Part shown: positions 62,201 to 64,000 of the stretch, piece after piece
Layout of the letters: each line of letters opens with the position of its first letter
Position numbering within the stretch: position 1 is the first letter of the stretch
Source: Solimonas soli DSM 21787
Lineage (GTDB): Bacteria; Pseudomonadota; Gammaproteobacteria; Nevskiales; Nevskiaceae
Assembly: GCF_000474945.1 (NCBI RefSeq)
Contig: NZ_AXDW01000004.1
Span: 62,001 to 126,000, forward strand
DNA: 64,000 bases
Direction of reading: 5' to 3'
Translations under genes and position numbers: made by a program
Notes under the pieces: model-generated
What the model was told of the DNA's origin: nothing
What the model saw: only the letters and a program-made list of their open reading frames with translations
Databases searched by the model: none

Positions 62201-62379
62201 ACCGCACGATGATCGGCGCCGTGGTCGGCAGCCAGCCGTTCGGCGGCGAGGGCCTGTCCGGCACCGGGCCGAAGGCCGGCGGTCCGCACTACCTGCTGCG
62301 CTTCGCGACCGAACGCACGCTGTCGGTCGACACGACCTCGGCCGGCGGCAACGCCTCGCTGCTGAGTCTCGACGCCTGA
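59251..62379 (+). CDS. putA: Bifunctional proline dehydrogenase / P5C dehydrogenase
   Basis: The 1042-residue enzyme oxidises proline to glutamate in two steps. The N-terminal FAD-dependent PRODH has DSVSVKLSALHCRYE, LTIDAEESERLE, GMAVQAYQRRARAVIDWAD and VRLVKGAYWDSEIKRAQERG. The P5CDH part has ISPWNFPLAIFIGQ, FTGSTATAK, catalytic Glu in AETGGLNAM and Cys in SAGQRCSALRL. It lacks the ribbon-helix-helix DNA-binding N-terminus and the C-terminal extension of E. coli PutA, so regulation falls to the neighbouring Lrp protein. ATG 59251 lies just before the conserved region; the frame opens at 59161 inside the promoter. Confidence 0.95.
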   Translation: MEILQGSPSFVVSSPALQAARARLPALYRRPEPEVLAELLPAARLAADERTRVRAEAGRLLDTLRDPRNGGWIDRFLQQYPLDTDEGIALLALAEAYLRVPDALTADALIRDKLGDGDWAAHRGASESFLVNRATFALAMTKALIEDGPDAGPVRRAVARLGEPAIRQGVAVAMKIMGEQFVLGRDIGEALHAARRNGNARFRYSFDMLGEAARTREDAQRYFASYRAAIDAVGAAAQADRGLLARDSVSVKLSALHCRYEVLQARDAVPELTAMVVELARAAAARGIGLTIDAEESERLEMSLDIIAAVAADPALAGWDGLGMAVQAYQRRARAVIDWADALGAATRRKLTVRLVKGAYWDSEIKRAQERGLTDYPLFTRKAATDLSYLACARAMLAAPNLYPAFATHNALSVATILEWAGARRDFEFQRLHGMGVGLYEKLIDERGYAARVYAPVGGHRDLLAYLVRRLLENGANSSFVHQLADRAVGDDLLLADPVAAVEAAGLSHHNAIAMPSDIFGARRNSSGLDLSDAATLERLARSLQEAWATPRRAAPMIGGETRGGVAQPVRDPADTSRIVGEVVAATTADVADALALAAAAQPRWNAVPVETRAACLERAADLLERDRDALMALAMREAGKSVGDALAEVREAVDFCRYYAQQARAQFAPLPLPGPTGERNELVLTGRGVFACISPWNFPLAIFIGQVAAALVAGNTVVAKPAPQTPLIAAHAVRLLREAGVPADALHLVPGGPPVGAALVADARVAGVAFTGSTATAKRIARALLDDESRPIVPLIAETGGLNAMFVDSTALPEQVVADVLVSAFQSAGQRCSALRLLCVQEDVAPRVLEMLKGAMAELNIGDPADLATDVGPVIDAEARARLLAHLDAHRERIVAQCVLPPACQRGHFVPPTVIRLDAVEALRSEVFGPVLHLATWKAGTLASMVERVNAGGYGLTMGLHSRRSEALDELRARARVGNLYVNRTMIGAVVGSQPFGGEGLSGTGPKAGGPHYLLRFATERTLSVDTTSAGGNASLLSLDA

Positions 62380-62439
62380 GTCATCGAGCGCATACGCTGC
62401 GCGAACCGCGCACTCATCACCGAGCAGGACACTGAACCC

Positions 62440-64000
62440 ATGATCCACAGGCCCGCCGCCGGGTGCCTGCTGCTTGCCGCGCTGCTGCCGCACGCGCCGG
62501 TGGCGCAGACGCCGACTCCCTTGCAAGCCGCCGCGCAGGCCTACGAGGCCGCCGACTGCGTGCGCGACGAGGACGAGGACAGCCCCGCGTCCGCCGAGCC
62601 CGGCCGACGCCAGCTGCCGGACGTCAGTCCGGCCGCCGAGCGCGCCTGCGCCGCCAGGCTGCGCGAGGTCGACGCGGCGCTGGCGAGGATCGATGCGGCG
62701 ACGCTGCCGGCCGACGAGCGCCTGACGCACGAGCTGCTGCGCTGGACCATCGCCGGCTGGCTCGAGGCCCTGCCGTTCGATGAATCGCGCATGCCGTTCA
62801 ACAGCGACGGCGGCTTCGACGTGACCCTGCTGTATCGGGCCGGACAGCCGCTCGCCGACGAGAAGAAGGCGCAGGCCTGGCTGCAGCTGCTCGGCGAGGT
62901 GCCGCGCTGGTACGAGCAGAACATCGCCAACGCGCGGCGCGGCATGCGGACGCGCTTCGTGCAGCCGAGGCCGACCGCGGAGGCGGTGCTGAAACGTGCG
63001 CGCAGCGAGGCGGCGGTGACGCCCGACAACGATCCGCTGCTGGCGCCCTTGCGCGCGCTGCCGGCGAGCATTCCGGAAGCGCGCCGCGCCGCGCTGCTCG
63101 CGCAGGGCGAGACCCTGGTCCGCGACGGCATCGTGCCGGCGCGCGCCAACTTCGCGGCCTTCCTGGAGCGCGAGTACCTGCCGCACGCGGCGACAAGTCT
63201 GGCCGCGTCCGATCTGCCGGATGGCCGCGCGTACTACGCCTTCCTCGTGCGTCGCCATACGACGATGGGCCTGACGCCGGACGAGATCCACGACATCGGC
63301 CAGCGCGAAGTCGCGCGCATCCGCGCCGAGATGGAACAGACGATGCGCGCGGCGGGCTTCGACGGCACGCTGCCGCAGTTCATCGCCCGGCTGCACGCCG
63401 AGCCGCGCTTCTATGCGACTTCGCGGCAGCAGCTGCTGGAGAAAGCGTCGGAGATCGCCAAGCGCATCGACGGCGAACTGCCGGCACACTTCGGCACCTT
63501 GCCGCGCCTCAGCTACGGCGTGCGGCCGGTGCCGGCGGAGATCGAGGAGGGCTACACGACCGGCCGCTACTTCAGCGGCGATCCGCGCCAGCATCGCGCC
63601 GGCGGCCTGATGATCAACACCTCGCACCTCGACCAGCGGCCGCTCTACGAGCTGCCGGCGCTGGTGCTGCACGAGGGCGTGCCCGGCCATCATCTGCAGG
63701 TCGCGCTCGCGCAGGAGCAGGACGAGGTGCCGAAGTTCCGTCGCACGCTCTACGTGACGGCCTACGGCGAAGGCTGGGCCCTGTATGCCGAGCGGCTCGG
63801 CGAGGAAATGGGCATTTACCGCGACCCCTACGAGCGCTTCGGCCGGCTGTCTTACGAGATGTGGCGCGCCTGCCGGCTCGTCGCCGACACCGGCATGCAC
63901 TGGAAGCACTGGACGCTGGCGCAGGCGCGCGCCTGCTTCACCGCCAACACGGCGCTGTCGCCGCTCAACATCGAGATCGAACTGCAGCGCTACGTGTCCT
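62440..64000 (+). CDS. DUF885-family metallopeptidase-like protein (partial, runs off the window)
   Basis: The frame from ATG 62440 stays open to the window end (520 codons). A signal peptide (CLLLAALLPHAPVAQ) comes first, then helical DUF885 sequence. The zinc-peptidase-like motif HEGVPGHHLQ (near residue 409) and EGWALYAERLGEEMG (near residue 445) mark the family, which contains exported aminopeptidase-like enzymes. The protein probably ends within about 100 codons past the window. The substrate is unknown. Confidence 0.88.
   Translation, partial: MIHRPAAGCLLLAALLPHAPVAQTPTPLQAAAQAYEAADCVRDEDEDSPASAEPGRRQLPDVSPAAERACAARLREVDAALARIDAATLPADERLTHELLRWTIAGWLEALPFDESRMPFNSDGGFDVTLLYRAGQPLADEKKAQAWLQLLGEVPRWYEQNIANARRGMRTRFVQPRPTAEAVLKRARSEAAVTPDNDPLLAPLRALPASIPEARRAALLAQGETLVRDGIVPARANFAAFLEREYLPHAATSLAASDLPDGRAYYAFLVRRHTTMGLTPDEIHDIGQREVARIRAEMEQTMRAAGFDGTLPQFIARLHAEPRFYATSRQQLLEKASEIAKRIDGELPAHFGTLPRLSYGVRPVPAEIEEGYTTGRYFSGDPRQHRAGGLMINTSHLDQRPLYELPALVLHEGVPGHHLQVALAQEQDEVPKFRRTLYVTAYGEGWALYAERLGEEMGIYRDPYERFGRLSYEMWRACRLVADTGMHWKHWTLAQARACFTANTALSPLNIEIELQRYVS

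Noticed and set aside
59188-63909. A 1573-codon open frame on the minus strand antisense to putA and the DUF885 gene
   Set aside because: It mirrors the codon structure of two well-recognised plus-strand genes, is very rich in Arg/Gly/Ala, and shows no domain. In DNA this GC-rich, long antisense frames arise because stop codons are rare.

Overview
The window is very GC-rich chromosomal DNA (roughly two-thirds G+C by eye, with NNG/NNC codons dominating) from a Gram-negative bacterium. It holds LpxH, a PstSCAB/PhoBR phosphate system, a beta-barrel porin, a TolC/HlyD/RND efflux set, many lipoproteins and Tat-exported redox proteins. The housekeeping gene types (aspS, nadA, dnaX-ybaB, tsaB, mrcB, DusA type) point to Gammaproteobacteria. 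The mix of hydrolases, a Baeyer-Villiger-type monooxygenase and many regulators resembles Nevskiales/Solimonadaceae, but that placement is inference. No prophage, IS element, CRISPR array, tRNA or rRNA was seen.

Layout. 0-9 kb: mostly core genes (CinA-like protein, EamA transporter, sensor kinase, FmdB zinc ribbon, aspS, nadA, NlpC/P60 lipoprotein, GST, trxB). Inside aspS lies a 74-bp stretch made of two perfect hairpins with wholly atypical leucine codons. 9-12.5 kb: phoB-phoR behind a three-half-site Pho box, then a GGDEF membrane protein. 12.5-19.3 kb: an unusual block with a winged-helix/Ser-Thr kinase/TM/TPR protein, two overlapping lipoprotein genes, a small membrane protein and a GloVer-repeat exported protein. 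Two of these genes share a near-identical bipartite promoter element, and two share a duplicated leader plus start region.

19.4-26.9 kb: a phosphate block with pstSCAB on the minus strand, phoU divergent on the plus strand, a DUF2057-like lipoprotein, and a porin behind a four-half-site Pho-box array. 27-33.2 kb: mrcB, TPR lipoprotein, YoaA/DinG helicase, tsaB, a small unknown gene and the SRP RNA gene. 33.3-38.9 kb: a TolC-HlyD-RND efflux operon whose three genes are coupled by GTGA overlaps. 39-45 kb: dnaX, ybaB (without recR), a DnaA-box cluster, a sensorless kinase, lpxH, a cyclophilin and a DusA-type gene.

45-57.5 kb: accessory metabolism. It holds an exported amidohydrolase, an AsmA protein, and a TetR-controlled divergon (two alpha/beta hydrolases against a Baeyer-Villiger-type monooxygenase and an SDR) that could take an alcohol to ketone to ester or lactone to hydrolysed product. 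It also holds a compact operon for an exported redox module: lipoprotein cytochrome c, Tat-exported aldonolactone-oxidase-type flavoenzyme, Tat-exported PLP-barrel protein. 57.5-64 kb: an AraC regulator, then an Lrp-type regulator divergent from a bifunctional PutA that lacks the usual DNA-binding domain, and a DUF885 metallopeptidase-like gene cut by the window end.

The strongest candidates for something new are the hairpin stretch in aspS, the kinase/promoter-element block at 12.5-19.4 kb, and the exported PLP/flavoenzyme/cytochrome operon.
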